Below the pieces are notes generated by a model. That model was not told the DNA's origin, did no database searches, and saw nothing but the letters and a program-made list of their open reading frames with translations. 64,000 nucleotides of DNA from Pontederia crassipes. Taxonomy: Eukaryota > Streptophyta > Magnoliopsida > Commelinales > Pontederiaceae. Shown here piece by piece: positions 26,254 through 37,800 of this stretch. Positions within the stretch are counted from its first letter, which is position 1; every line of letters starts with the position of its first letter. The translations under genes were made by a program, and so were the position numbers. The stretch spans positions 2,050,501 to 2,114,500 of the forward strand of contig JAUKPH010000017.1 of NCBI GenBank assembly GCA_030549335.1, in the 5' to 3' direction.

Positions 26254-26755
26254 TGTAGCTTTAGCATCACCAAAGGTTCAGCAAACTTTTGGTTGCCTTT
26301 TCACGACCACTACTTCGGAGCACAACCTAGAAATGGCATATATCACGACCCTGCTTGCCACAGCTCTCTGTGTCGACGCATGTCGCACTCCGTCGAACAT
26401 CTTAGCATTGAGGTGCATCGCCATTTTCACATCAAACATACTGCACCTTCGTGCTGGTGGCGAGTTTCTGGGATGCCTGATTTGAACTGGAAGCCTTCAA
26501 TGAGGCCAACAGTTTGAACTTGGCCCTCCGGAGGATTGCATCATGTTGCATCAGGGCTGTTGAGGAGAAGAATTGGCAAGAATGAGGATGTCCATTGCCA
26601 AAAGCTTCACATCAAGAAATATCAAGTTGTGCCAAAGGAAGCAAAATTTAGGGGGAATTCAAATTTGCATTATTTCTGACATAATCCATTCTTTTTGTAC
26701 ATTCAATCTAGTAGGCATTGCAAGTTGTACCATATCTTATGCCTTGCCTTGTTTA

Positions 26756-26761
26756 AATAAA
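26756..26761 (+). terminator. Polyadenylation signal of the Nudix gene
   Basis: AATAAA about 500 bp after the stop codon, followed by a T-rich stretch. Plant signals are loose, so the true site may differ. Confidence 0.4.
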
Positions 26762-26956
26762 ACATCTTTAATTTTTTTGGGATCTCATTTGTATGTGTTT
26801 AAGGTGGCTAACAAATTCATCTGTGAATTCCTGACTGTAATCATCTTGGTCTCATGAGTCATGAATCATGATAATGAATGAATGACAAAGGACAATGCCC
26901 AACCTGAAATCATTCATATGATGTTTCAGTATAGGGGCGAATATCAGTAATAACTC

Positions 26957-27425
26957 TACAACAACAACAAAGTCTTATCCCACTAGGTGGAGTCGGCTAC
27001 ATAGATCATACGACGTCATTCCGCTCTATTGATCTTGCTCTATTAGTTAGTCAAGTTTTCGCCTTGGCCTCCCTTTAATTGGACTTCAGATTATTTGATC
27101 TACTCTTCTTACTAGCGCATCTAATGATCTTCTCTGAACGTGATCAAACAATCTCAAACGATTCTCTATCATTTTCTCACTAATAGGAGCCATTCCGACT
27201 CGTTCACGTATATGTTCATTCCTAATCTTATCTAATTTTGTATGACTACACATCCATTTTAACATTCTCATTTCGACTACCCTCATTTTACGTTCATGTT
27301 GTCCCTTCATAATCCAACATTCACTACCATATAACACTACCGGTCTTATAGCAGTACGATAGAATTTTTTTTTAATTTTATTGGGTACTTTTCTATCACA
27401 AAGAACTCCAGTGGATTCCATGCCC
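26957..27425 (-). mobile_element. 5'-truncated RTE-type LINE
   Basis: A minus-strand frame of 111 codons (27086-27421) carries the C-terminal part of an RTE reverse transcriptase: FYRTAIRPVVLYGSECW, RKMRVVEMRMLKWMC, and RLRLFDHVQRR near its end. It is followed by a short 3' UTR with GTGGGATAAGAC and a (TTG)n tail. The 5' end stops near 27425, so the catalytic part of the RT and the endonuclease are missing. I found no clear target-site duplication. Its tail is shared with the SINE-like copies at 5.3 and 5.7 kb. Confidence 0.85.
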
Positions 27426-27429
27426 TAAG

Positions 27430-28340
27430 AGGAGACATTACAAGGTTTAATTTTCTTTGAATCACCATGTTACAATTATAAATACAATAATCTCCCTTTT
27501 TCTATCGATTTTTTTTTTAAAAAAGATGGTAATACATCTAGTTTCACAAACCATATTACTTTTCAATTTCCTGAAATAAAAATTGCCTTCTTTGTAACCA
27601 ATATGATCACTCAAGTTCGGAATATTGTTTACGTATGACACAATTTATGCCTTTACTCGAAGTTCAAATAGGCTTCCATTAATACTTTTATTTGAATAAT
27701 TTGCATTCAGCTTTTATTTCGCATGAAACTTAAATTAATGCAACAAACAAAGAAACATTTATAGAATTTGAAATAAACCTCCATGCTTTTATACAGAATG
27801 AGAGAAAGTATAGGTTACTTGCCTAAAAATTAGTTATTTGAATTTGTTTCCCATGCATAAAACATTCTTAATATATATATATATTTCTCCATTCTCCTTT
27901 CTTAATTCTGATTTAATATCCATTTAGCGTGAGTAAGCATTCGTTCTCCCACGGGCCCAATTTGGGCTGCATTTGCTCCATAGCATTCGGCCCACACTGA
28001 GACGGCCCATTAGTGGGTTGAAAGGAAATAATATTTCTTAATCTACAAAAGGTTTTAAGAGGTCGAACTAATTAGCATTATGCATATTTAAATTTTTTTC
28101 CATACAGATAAATATTGAAAAATGTATGAGCAACTATTCTTTTCTTGAAAACATATAAGAAAATCAAACTACGGATAAAAATCGAGCACCAACAGGCAAA
28201 TAACTTTTGAACGACGAAATCATTTTAAATGGTATCTTTAGTAAACATTGGAGTCCCCCCCAACACCACCACCACCAAAAAAAAAAAAAGACGACGAAAA
28301 ATAGAAGGAAAAAGACATGAACATATATATATATATATAT
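27430..28340. other. Intergenic; cluster of GGCCCA (Site II) motifs
   Basis: No gene is seen. GGGCCCA at 27953, GGCCCA at 27989 and GGCCCA at 28004 fall within 57 bp. Such Site II motifs bind TCP factors and are typical of promoters of growth and organelle genes. An A-run and an AT microsatellite at 28323-28344 precede the copia element. Confidence 0.4.
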
Positions 28341-28344
28341 ATAT

Positions 28345-28768
28345 TGTTAGAGTTGGTGAATACTTCAGGGCCCCTTGTTTCTCACACCGGGTTCGCCCAC
28401 GTGAGCTTAGGGGAATCTGAGTATTACCCAATTAACAGTATTGCTGGCGTACGAACGAAAGCGGGGGTTCGGGGGCAGCGCCCCCGAAACCTAGACGGGT
28501 TTTGGGCTTTTGTTTAGCCAGCCCGTGTGGTTCGGATTAGGTTTTTTCTCTGTTTGTTTGGGTTTTAAACCCGGTTTGGAGAGGCTATTAATAGCCTAAT
28601 TTCTGATGTAATTTGTGGTGGCGGCTGTAAACCTAAACGATATAGTGGAACCTCTTTGCAGGACGTAGCCCTCATCTCAAGGGTGAACCTGGGTAAATTC
28701 GTGTGTCTCCTCTATTTTTCTGCAATCTCTTTGCGATCTTCTCTTCTTGTTCTCGAATTTTCCCATCA
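28345..28768 (+). repeat. 5' LTR of the copia element
   Basis: 424 bp, TGTTAGAG to CCCATCA. It contains the transcription control and start region of the element. It lacks 55 bp that the 3' LTR has near 32990-33050. Confidence 0.95.
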
Positions 28769-28770
28769 AT

Positions 28771-28782
28771 TGGTATCAGAGC
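28771..28782 (+). other. Primer-binding site, initiator tRNA-Met
   Basis: TGGTATCAGAGC, the exact complement of the 3' end of plant initiator tRNA-Met, 2 bp after the 5' LTR. This is the usual first-strand primer of plant copia elements. Confidence 0.95.
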
Positions 28783-28815
28783 ACAGGTTGTTCAAGGAAT
28801 TAGGGTTTATTCGAT

Positions 28816-29559
28816 ATGTCAGGAGGGTCGCGAATCGAGATAGAAAAATTTGATGGAACACGGTTTGATCTCTGGAAGATGAAGATGGAGGATCTCCTTT
28901 GTGATCGAGATCTTTGGACGGCAATCGAGAAGGAGAGACCAGGCATGGAGGCGGCGAAGGTCGCGGACGAGGCCTCCTCCAGTCAGGCAGATCCAAAGGC
29001 GATCGAAGAGTGGGATCGGATTGATAGAAAGGCGAAGGGTTTGATTCGGCTGTGTCTCGCGGATTCAATTCTTACGAATGTGATGGGCGAACCTACTGCC
29101 AGAGATCTGTGGAGGAAGTTGGAATCCCTATATCAAAGTAAGTCGTTGGTTAACAAGTTATTTTTGAGGAAGAAATTGTACAATCTTCGGATGCAGGAGG
29201 GTGATTCATTTTCTACTCATCTTTATAACTTTAACACGGTGATCAGTCAACTTGTATCAATCGGTGTTAAGTTTCAAGATGATGATAAGGCAATAACATT
29301 GCTCTGTTCGCTGCCGGATTCATGGGACAATCTAATTGTTGTGATTGGTGGCGGGGATAAAGAACTTTCATATGAAAGTGTATGTGCTGCCTTGTTATCA
29401 GAGGAAATACGGAGAAAGGGATCAGCAAGTTCTGGTAAAGAGGCGCTGGCGGCCAGAGGAAGGCAACCAGAAAGGAATCAAAATCAGAGAGGGAGATCCA
29501 AATCTCGTGGGCGTTCGAAGAGTAAGGATAAGAAGGTGCAATGCTGGAGATGTCAATAG
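28816..29559 (+). pseudogene. copia gag, stop codon inside the zinc knuckle
   Basis: The 247-codon frame starts MSGGSRIEIEKFDG and carries the copia gag (UBN2-type) domain at about 40-190, then a basic RGRSKSRGRSKSK stretch and the start of a CCHC knuckle, CWRC. The next codons are CAA TAG, so translation stops between the second Cys and the His. The frame continues after the stop (WGHLKRDC), completing CX2CX4HX4C. One base change therefore splits what was a single gag-pol frame. The capsid part is otherwise open. Confidence 0.9.
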
Positions 29560-32500
29560 TGGGGCCATCTGAAGCGAGATTGCAAAAACAAGCCGGTTCA
29601 TAAGAAAGAAGCTGAGTCAACCTCGGACAAAAAGGAGGCTGAGGCAGGAGATATGTATGTGGCTTCTGCATGTACGGCACAGTCAGATAAAGATGTATGG
29701 CTTATCGACACTGGTGCTTCATACCACATGACGCCTCATAAACACTGGTTCTGTGAATATGAGGAGTATAATAGTGGGGATGTCATGCTCGGAGATGACA
29801 CTGCAGTTCAGATTGTTGGACGTGGCAGGGTGAAGTTGAGGATGAATGATGGCACGGTGAAGACTCTACCAGATGTGATGCATATACCACTTATGAGTAG
29901 GAGTTTATTATCTGTTGGTACAATGGCTGACTCGGGTGTTATATTCAGTTGCGACAAGGATTCGTGCAAGATGATCAGAGGGTCGATTGTAATTGCACGA
30001 GGGGTTCGCTATGACACGTTGTACAAGTTGCTCGGAGAGACAATATCTGTGGGCTGCAGATTTATTTCTGAAGAGGCCAAAGAAGATGAAGACAGCAAAT
30101 CTATGTTGTGGCATCAGAGATTAGGTCATATCAGTGAAAAAGGACTCTCCACTATAGCATCAAGTCAGATGGTAGAAGGAGTTCCGGATTGTTCTGTGGG
30201 CTTCGGGTTCTGTGAACATTGCCTCCATGGAAAACAGAACCGAGTCTTTTTCAACACACAGGTTCAAGAGCAACGAAGATTCTCGAACTGATTCATAGTG
30301 ATGTCTTTGGACCAACTCCGACTCCATCTATTGGAGGGTCCAGGTACTATGTTTCATTTATAGATGATTTTTCGAGATACAGTTGGATTTATTTTATCAA
30401 GAATAAATCAGATGTATTCGATAAGTTTCGAGAATTTAAAGTTTTGGTGGAAAATCAATTGAGCTGCAAGATCAATGTTCTTCGTACAGATAATGGAGGT
30501 GAATTTTGTTCAGATAAGTTTGAGCAGTTCTGCGTGGACAATGATATTGCTAGGCAGAAGATAACTCCATATACACCTGAGCAGAATGGAGTAGCTGAAA
30601 GGTTAAATCGGTCACTCATAGAGAAGGCCAGATGTATGCTGAGTTGGGCTGAATTGGGGCAAGAATTCTGGGCAGAAGCTGTAGCCACAGCAAACTACCT
30701 GAAGAACCGCTCACCGACCTCATCAGTGAAGGATCAGACACCTTATGAGGCAATGTTTGGGAAGAAGCCAAATTTGTCTCATGTTCGGGTGTTCGGATGT
30801 GACGCATATGTTCATATACCCAAGGAAAAGCGGGGTAAGCTTGATAGTAAATCTGAAAAGAACATATTTGTCGGATACAAGGAAGGGATCAAGGGCTACA
30901 AACTGTGGAATTCAAAGTCAAGGACTATTGTTTACAGTAGGGATGTTGTTTTCCGTGAATCACGTTCCCAAGTTGAAGTTCAAAAAGGTGATGAACCTAA
31001 GAAAGTGGTAGTGCTTGAAGAAGATTCTGATTCTGAAACTTCAGAGGTGGATGCACAAGATACTTCAGTTGAGTCTGTTATAGAACCGGATCAAGAGGAC
31101 TCGGTTAATGAAGTTGAAGATGCAGATTCAGATGAAGACCCAGATATTGGTACTACCATACCAGTTCTCAGGAGATCGACACGAGAAAGAAGAGCACCTT
31201 TGAGATACTCTCTTAGTGCTCTGAGTTCGTTTCATGCTTTGAGCATCATTGGAGAAGAACCTAGTTCTGTAAAAGATGCAAGGTCTATGGATGATGCAAA
31301 TCAGTGGGAGCTTGCTATGGCAGATGAGATGCAGTCACTGGATAAGAATGAAACATGGAGTTTGTGTAAATTGCCTAAGGATAGAAAGGCAATTGGTTGC
31401 AAATGGGTGTTCAAGCGAAAGCTGAAACCGGATGGGTCTGTAGAGAAGTACAAGGCGAGGCTGGTAGCTAAATGGTACTCTCAGGTTGAGGGAGTCGACT
31501 ATGATGAGATTTTTTCTCCCGTGGCGAAAATGACTTCAATCAGATTTGTTCTATCTCTGGCAGCAGCATATAATCTTGAGGTAGAGCAGATGGATGTGAA
31601 GACGGCATTCCTTCATGGGGACTTGGAGGAAGAGATATATATGAGACAACCAGAAGGCTTTGAGGTTCAAGGTAAAGAGAAGCTGGTGTGCAAATTGAAG
31701 AAGTCTCTGTATGGATTGAAGCAGTCACCAAGGATGTTGTACCAGAAGTTTGATACGTACATGCTCGAACTCAAGTTTGTACGTTCAGATTCAGATCACT
31801 GTGTTTACGTGAAGAGAGTTGGCGATCAATTTGTCATTCTTACACTGTATGTGGATGACATGTTACTGATTGGAAACAGTATGAAGATGGTAAATTCAGT
31901 GAAGGGTTTGTTGGCCAAGAAGTTTGAGATGAAAGACTTAGGGCCAGCGAATTTTATTTTGGGTATGCAGATTAGAAGGGATCGTCAGAAGCGAAAGTTG
32001 TGGCTAGGACAGGAGAAGTACATAAAAGAAGTGTTGAAGAAATTTAACATGTCGGACTGCAAGCCAGTGGGTACTCCTATGTCTCTAGGAACCAAACTTT
32101 CTGCAGAGCAATGCCCGAAGACGGATGAAGAAGCTGAAGAGATGGATCGTGTGCCATATGCAAGTGCAGTGGGCAGTTTGATGTATGCCATGGTGTGCAC
32201 GCGTCCAGATATAGCCCAAGCAGTGGGAGTCTTGAGTCGATATATGTCTAACCCAGGCAGTGAACATTGGAATGCTATCAAGAGAGTTTTCAGGTACCTT
32301 CGTGGAACTTCAAATTTTTCGTTGTGTTTTGAAGGTACAAGGAAAGGAAAGATGCTTGATATTGTGGGCCATGTAGATGCTGATTGGGGTGGAGACATTG
32401 ATAGTAGACGATCCACTAGCGGATATGTTTTTACATTATTTGGGGCTGCACTAAGTTGGATGAGCAAGAGACAAAGCGTGATAGCACTTTCTTCTACAGA

Positions 32501-33038
32501 AACAGAATATATGGCTCTTACTCATGCTGCAAAAGAGGCCATATGGCTACGACAGTTGTGCTTGGAGCTCGGATTTGAGCAAGGTGCTATAGAGGTGAGA
32601 TGTGATAATCAAGGTGCTATTCAGTTAGCTAAGAATCCCGCATTTCACTCACGCACAAAGCATATTGACATCCAATACCACTTTATTCGGGAAAAGGTGG
32701 AAAAGAAAGAGGTTCAGCTTGAAAAGATTGATACAACAGAGAATAGTTCTGATTTTCTGACTAAAGCAGTTACAGGTGTAAAGTTTGAGTGGTGCTCTAC
32801 TGCTGTCGGATTGAAGAAGAATGTTGCTGGCAATGCTCTCATTGGTGTGAAGTATCCACCAAGTGGGAGAATGTTAGAGTTGGTGAATACTTCAGGGCCC
32901 CTTGTTTCTCACACCGGGTTCGCCCACGTGAGCTTAGGGAAATCTGAGTATTACCCAATTAACAGTATTGCTGGCGTACGAACGAAAGGGGGGGTTCGGG
33001 GGGCCCCACCCCCCGACGGCGGTCCCGCTCGCGGGTGA
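29560..33038 (+). pseudogene. copia pol: protease, integrase, RT, RNase H, with a frameshift
   Basis: The frame after the gag stop has the protease motif WLIDTGASYHMT near 29699, then the pre-integrase motif LWHQRLGH and CEHCLHGK. A frameshift lies at about 30243-30262. The second frame carries the integrase core (Asp of HSDVFGP, Asp of RTDNGGEF, Glu of NGVAERLN), the RT from KWVFKRKLKPDG to the YVDDM site near 31850, and RNase H with DADWGGD, SSTETEYMAL and the KHIDIQYHFIRE end. Odd residues are KWYSQ where KGYSQ is usual and SPRMLYQKF where SPRQWY is usual. The pol frame has no stop at its normal end and runs 167 nt into the 3' LTR. Confidence 0.9.
32861..32871 (+). other. Polypurine tract
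   Basis: AAGTGGGAGAA immediately before the 3' LTR, the plus-strand primer of copia elements. It has one T. Confidence 0.75.
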
Positions 33039-33350
33039 GCGGGCGGGGGTTCGGGGGCAGCGCCCCCGAAACCTAGACGGGTTTTGAGCTTTTGTTTAGC
33101 CAACCCGTGTGGTTCGGATTAGGTTTTTTCTCTGTTTGTTTGGGTTCTAAACCCGGTTTGGAGAGACTATTAATAGCCTAATTTCTGATGTAATTTGTGG
33201 TGGCGGCTGTAAACCTAAACGATATAGTGGAACCTCTTTGCAGGACGTAACCCTCATCTCAAGGGTGAACCTGGGTAAATTCGTGCGTCTCCTCTATTTT
33301 TCTGCAATCTCTCTGCGATCTTCTCTTCTTGTTCTCGAATTTTCCCATCA
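32872..33350 (+). repeat. 3' LTR of the copia element
   Basis: 479 bp, same ends as the 5' LTR. It carries a 55-bp GC-rich stretch between two GGGGGTTCGGGGG words that is absent from the 5' LTR. Confidence 0.95.
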
Positions 33351-33355
33351 TATAT

Positions 33356-34520
33356 ATATATATATATATGCATTTATTTTGTCGAGTCGTCAAGTAAACA
33401 ATAGAACCATTAACCTTTTTAAAGTAAAGTTCGAAGGATGTGAAACCCATCTAAAGAGGTACCTTCGACGACATCCAAGAAAATATAATGCAACACATTA
33501 ATGCATAATAATTTCGTTCGTTATAAAAGTTTATTATATGTCTTTAAGATTTTAGAATTTTAAAAAATGGTGTATCCTAATTATTTTTTGGACGTCATTT
33601 ATGGCCTTTTGATTTATAAATGTGAAAAAAACAACTATTAGGCAAGAGTACTTGATACACACATTAAATTTCACATGCTTATTAAATTCTTAAAATAATC
33701 TTTATCAACTACTACACAATACTTGTTTGTTTTCATTTGGTCAGTGCTTAATTATTTCTCTTTTCTCCCTCCTTTTCTTCCTGTTTCATTCTCCATCTGC
33801 CCTTTTGTGGTGGCAACATATAAGGACGAAGTAATCTCCAACATAACATATGCTAGCTAGTGGGATTATTCTCACAGTCACGGCCTTTAACAACATTATC
33901 ATGAACGTGCTTTATATTTATTGTATATATTCATACATAAATACATGATATTTCTATAGCAAAGGATACGCGTGTGGTAGTGCATAAAGGCAATTTATAA
34001 GTAATAGACTTATTATTTATCGTTGAATTTGTCGGTGCATAATATGCTGATGAATTTTTCTAAAAACTTAAGCTATTAGAAAGAACAACATCTCCTCATG
34101 TGTGAGTTGCTAATTTTTTTTCTAACCAAGTTCAACACATGAATAATTAAAGAAGAAAATTATTTTTTAATAAGAATTTAATGAGATTTGAACTCAGAAG
34201 TTCTAGCTCTGATGTCATATTGAATTTAATGTGCTAATCGATTTTTCTAAAAATTTAAGTCATTAAGAATAGTAATATCATTGATTTTATATTAATATTT
34301 ACTACTAATTTATCTGTTTATTTTTAAGGAGTAGTACCATCAGACTTCTATCTAGACATATGAATTAAATTTTTTTTCTCCATCAACCGAATCGATGATG
34401 AGTGAACATTTGATAGTAGTATCCAGATAGATCATTAGAGCCGCACTCATTTTTTGGAACATGCTTTTACTTGCCGAAAGAAAGAAGTTGGCTGGCCTCA
34501 CCAACAAGGCATTTTCTTCA
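33356..34520. other. Intergenic, caleosin upstream region
   Basis: No gene supported. AT-rich. The last few hundred bases are probably the distal caleosin promoter. Confidence 0.6.
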
Positions 34521-34529
34521 CCACCTGTA

Positions 34530-34730
34530 CATGCAAACACATGCACGCCTACCATTCTCACCAACTTCTAGCCTTCGTACATCTCACTGTGCTTCAAATA
34601 GTGGAAAGTAGAAACTATATATATAACCAAACAAATCACCATCCCAACATTATTATTAGTATACCTATAGTTGTATTCTCTAACTACATATGTCTATATA
34701 TGCATTGTGTGCTTATATATGCTCCATGCA
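34530..34730 (+). promoter_or_regulatory. Caleosin promoter: three RY motifs and TATA box
   Basis: CATGCA occurs at 34530-34535, 34540-34545 and 34725-34730. A TATA-like TTATATATG lies at 34713-34721. RY motifs (CATGCA) bind B3 factors such as ABI3, FUS3 and LEC2 and drive seed expression. This suits an oil-body protein. The leader would be about 90 nt. Confidence 0.55.
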
Positions 34731-34831
34731 CCTTTACTTCTCCTTATGCCATACATAGACGAAGAAGAAGCAGACTCAGGAAGCTGATCAAGCTGTCTTT
34801 AATTTCTATTTCCCATCTTTCTGATTGATCT

Positions 34832-37800
34832 ATGGATCTAAAGATGTCTCCTACTGGTATGATGATGGAACCGAGGCCATCTTCAAATTGCAATAATTCT
34901 GACCTTACGGTCTTTTCTTTGTTTTCTTTCTATAATTATCATTTTCCCCCCTTTCTTGATGTATATTTACAGGTCGCGAATGTGGGGATCGGAAGGAGAT
35001 GATCATGAACGACGACGAGCTCACTCCATTGCAGAAACACGTAGCCTACTTCGACAGGAACAAGGACGGCGTCATCTACCCCTCTGAAACCTATGAAGGT
35101 CTCTCTCTCTCTCTCCCCCTCTCTCTCTCTGCGCTATGTAATTCTTTGTTTGATGGTGATGAAATATCCATGGGGATCAGGGTTTAGAGCGATTGGGGCA
35201 GGCGTGGGGTTGTCTCTAGTGGGCGCTGTGTTCATCAATGGCTTCCTAGCACTCAAGACAAAAGTTGTACGTATGTTTGTCAATTTTATACGTCTCTCTC
35301 GGCCTCTAGAGATCTCTATCGCCTTTGCATTGCACTCATACATACGATGCCTTAATTGCTTAGAGATTTGTCTTGAATTGTGGCGCCTGATGTTTCTTTC
35401 TGCGCCTATCATCAAGTAAAAAAAAAAAAAATAGAAACAATTTGCCCACGTACGTAATCAATGAATTCTTCTTCTCAAACAGTTAGTTTTTTTTGAAGAA
35501 CATGTTTCCAATAAAATCATATATATATATATATATATATAATAAATTATGCATTTTCTCATTATTTTTTGCAAACATGAAAGAACTCGAAAGCAACAAA
35601 GGCTAACACTCCCCTAAACGACGGGCATCGAATGGAAAATTCTTTGCTTCAATCAATGGGGATTCACTTTTGATAAAGGAAGTTAACAAACTAGTCTCCC
35701 TTGAAAGCTATTTTTTTAATATTTCTATTTAAGTTGAAAGGGAAAAATTAATGATAGTCAGATGATCTTTTTAGATAGCTTAGCTACTTAATCCATAATT
35801 AATATTAAGAAAATAATAAAAATAAGTAACGAGCCGAGCATTAATATTAGTGGTATCCATCTGTTCTCTTTGGCTGCGTTTGGTACGAGAACATTAGTAG
35901 AACATTTGTTTTCGAGAACTAATTAATGTGATAGAAAAGTTTGGGTTGGTGTTTAGATGAAAAAGTGTAATGATGGAGATTTAAAAAGTTGATGTGATGG
36001 ATAAGTTTTAGTGGGTGTTTGGATAAAAAGTAAGAACTAAGAATATAATTTATTATTTTATGAGGTATAAAATTATAATAAATAAGAATATATTATTAAT
36101 ATTATAATTTACGTAAATTGTTATATTATTAATATTATTTTTATTTATTTTGATTAAATATTTTAAATATTATTAATATTATAATTTACGTACATTTTAA
36201 AATTCAAATATAATTTATTTTTTTAAAAAATTGAATAGTTTAATTAATAGAATATTTATTAATTATTAGAACTAATTATTTTATAGTTTTTAATTAATAA
36301 TACTTAATAAATTATTTTATAATATCCTTAATAATGTATTAATATATTATAAATTATATATATATATATATATAAACCAAAATAATTAAAAAAATAGATA
36401 AAGTAAAAAAAATTGGACGGGAACATTTCACCATTCCCGTCACGTATTACGTTTGAAAATAAAACGCGTTATTTTCGCGTTTTGTTACCAACCAAATGCA
36501 GCCTTTAGAATCTATTAATTAAATTTCTTGATAACAAAACTGATGCCCACAAGAACACAAAAGTAATCTGAAATATCTAGAATTAAAGAATGGCATCTGC
36601 CAACTGTGTTATGTCACCGAGGAGGGATAGATGCCTAATTTGGTTGTCGGCCTCTCATCCCCGGTCCCACAACTAGCCCGACGCCAAGGTGGGACCCATC
36701 CAAAATAATAGATCCGAGACAGGAGTCTCTAAAATAGTGAACTTATCGAAAAGAAAATAGTGAACCTTTATGTATCTTATCATTTAAAAAACTTATAATC
36801 AGGTTTTGTTAAAAAAAATAATATTTGCTACTCGACAATTTTAAACAAAATATTGAGGTACTTCAAGTACTTTAACTATTATTTAATAGATAAAAATTAT
36901 AATCTCCCAACAATATCTTGAATTCATTCTATTGAAATTTACACCTTTTCATTATGATTATATATGGAGAAGAAACGTTGACAATAATTAATTTGTCTTG
37001 AATAATTTATTTATAAAAAAATTATGTCTATTAAAAAACCAACTGCTTGTACAAAAAAATTCCAGCCAAATTACAATCCTCAGTTATAAGATCTGCTAAG
37101 TCTTATATTTTCTTCTAAACCTCTTAAATTAACATCGAGTTTTAAATCATAAATATCTTTTTTAGTAAAATATTAATCTATTCATGTAAACATATCTATA
37201 TCAATGGGGCGCACAAACCCTCTCTCTTAATATATATATAGTCAATATATATGTATATATATAAGTTTCGATACCTTTTCTTTTTCCTTTTTAATAAAAT
37301 ATGATTAATTTGTAACTGAAACATAAAAAAACAATTAATTTGATAGGACATGCAAGTTGCAGAAATCAGAACCAGATGTTGGAATAAAGAGTCTGTTGCG
37401 CCTTCCGTAGCCTTACATTTTCTTTGGTGGGACTTTGTTCTCCTATTGCCACTAACGAATTCTAAAACAAAAAAAATTCTACCGAAAGAATAAAATATAC
37501 AAAACTACGTTGAACCTTAAAATTAATATACAATATACATGCATGCATGCATGCATAAATTTGCTTAAATATTAAACAAACTGCTTGCTAGCTCTTGATT
37601 AATCTAATATTAGATTAAGCATAAAAACATATTACCATAAGCAGAATAAAAATAAAAGTAATTTACTAGATAATAATATAAATTAAAGACTAAGATGTAA
37701 CGTTGAGAGAATGAAATCAAGCCGAACGTAGTGCTACTTGAATAGAACTGGCCCAAATCGACAACATGGAACTTACTTACATCAACCCCTACGGCCGAAC

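Larger units (their letters stand above)
28345..33350 (+). mobile_element. Ty1/copia LTR retrotransposon, Tork-like, near complete
   Basis: Two LTRs (28345-28768 and 32872-33350), a primer-binding site, gag, pol in the copia order (protease, integrase, RT, RNase H) and a polypurine tract. TATAT flanks both sides as the 5-bp target duplication, in an AT microsatellite. The domain order and the gag start (EKFDGTRFDLWKMKMEDLL) point to the Tork/TNT1 group. One stop and one frameshift make it non-autonomous. LTRs differ by eight base changes plus one 55-bp length difference, so the insertion is fairly young. Confidence 0.95.
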
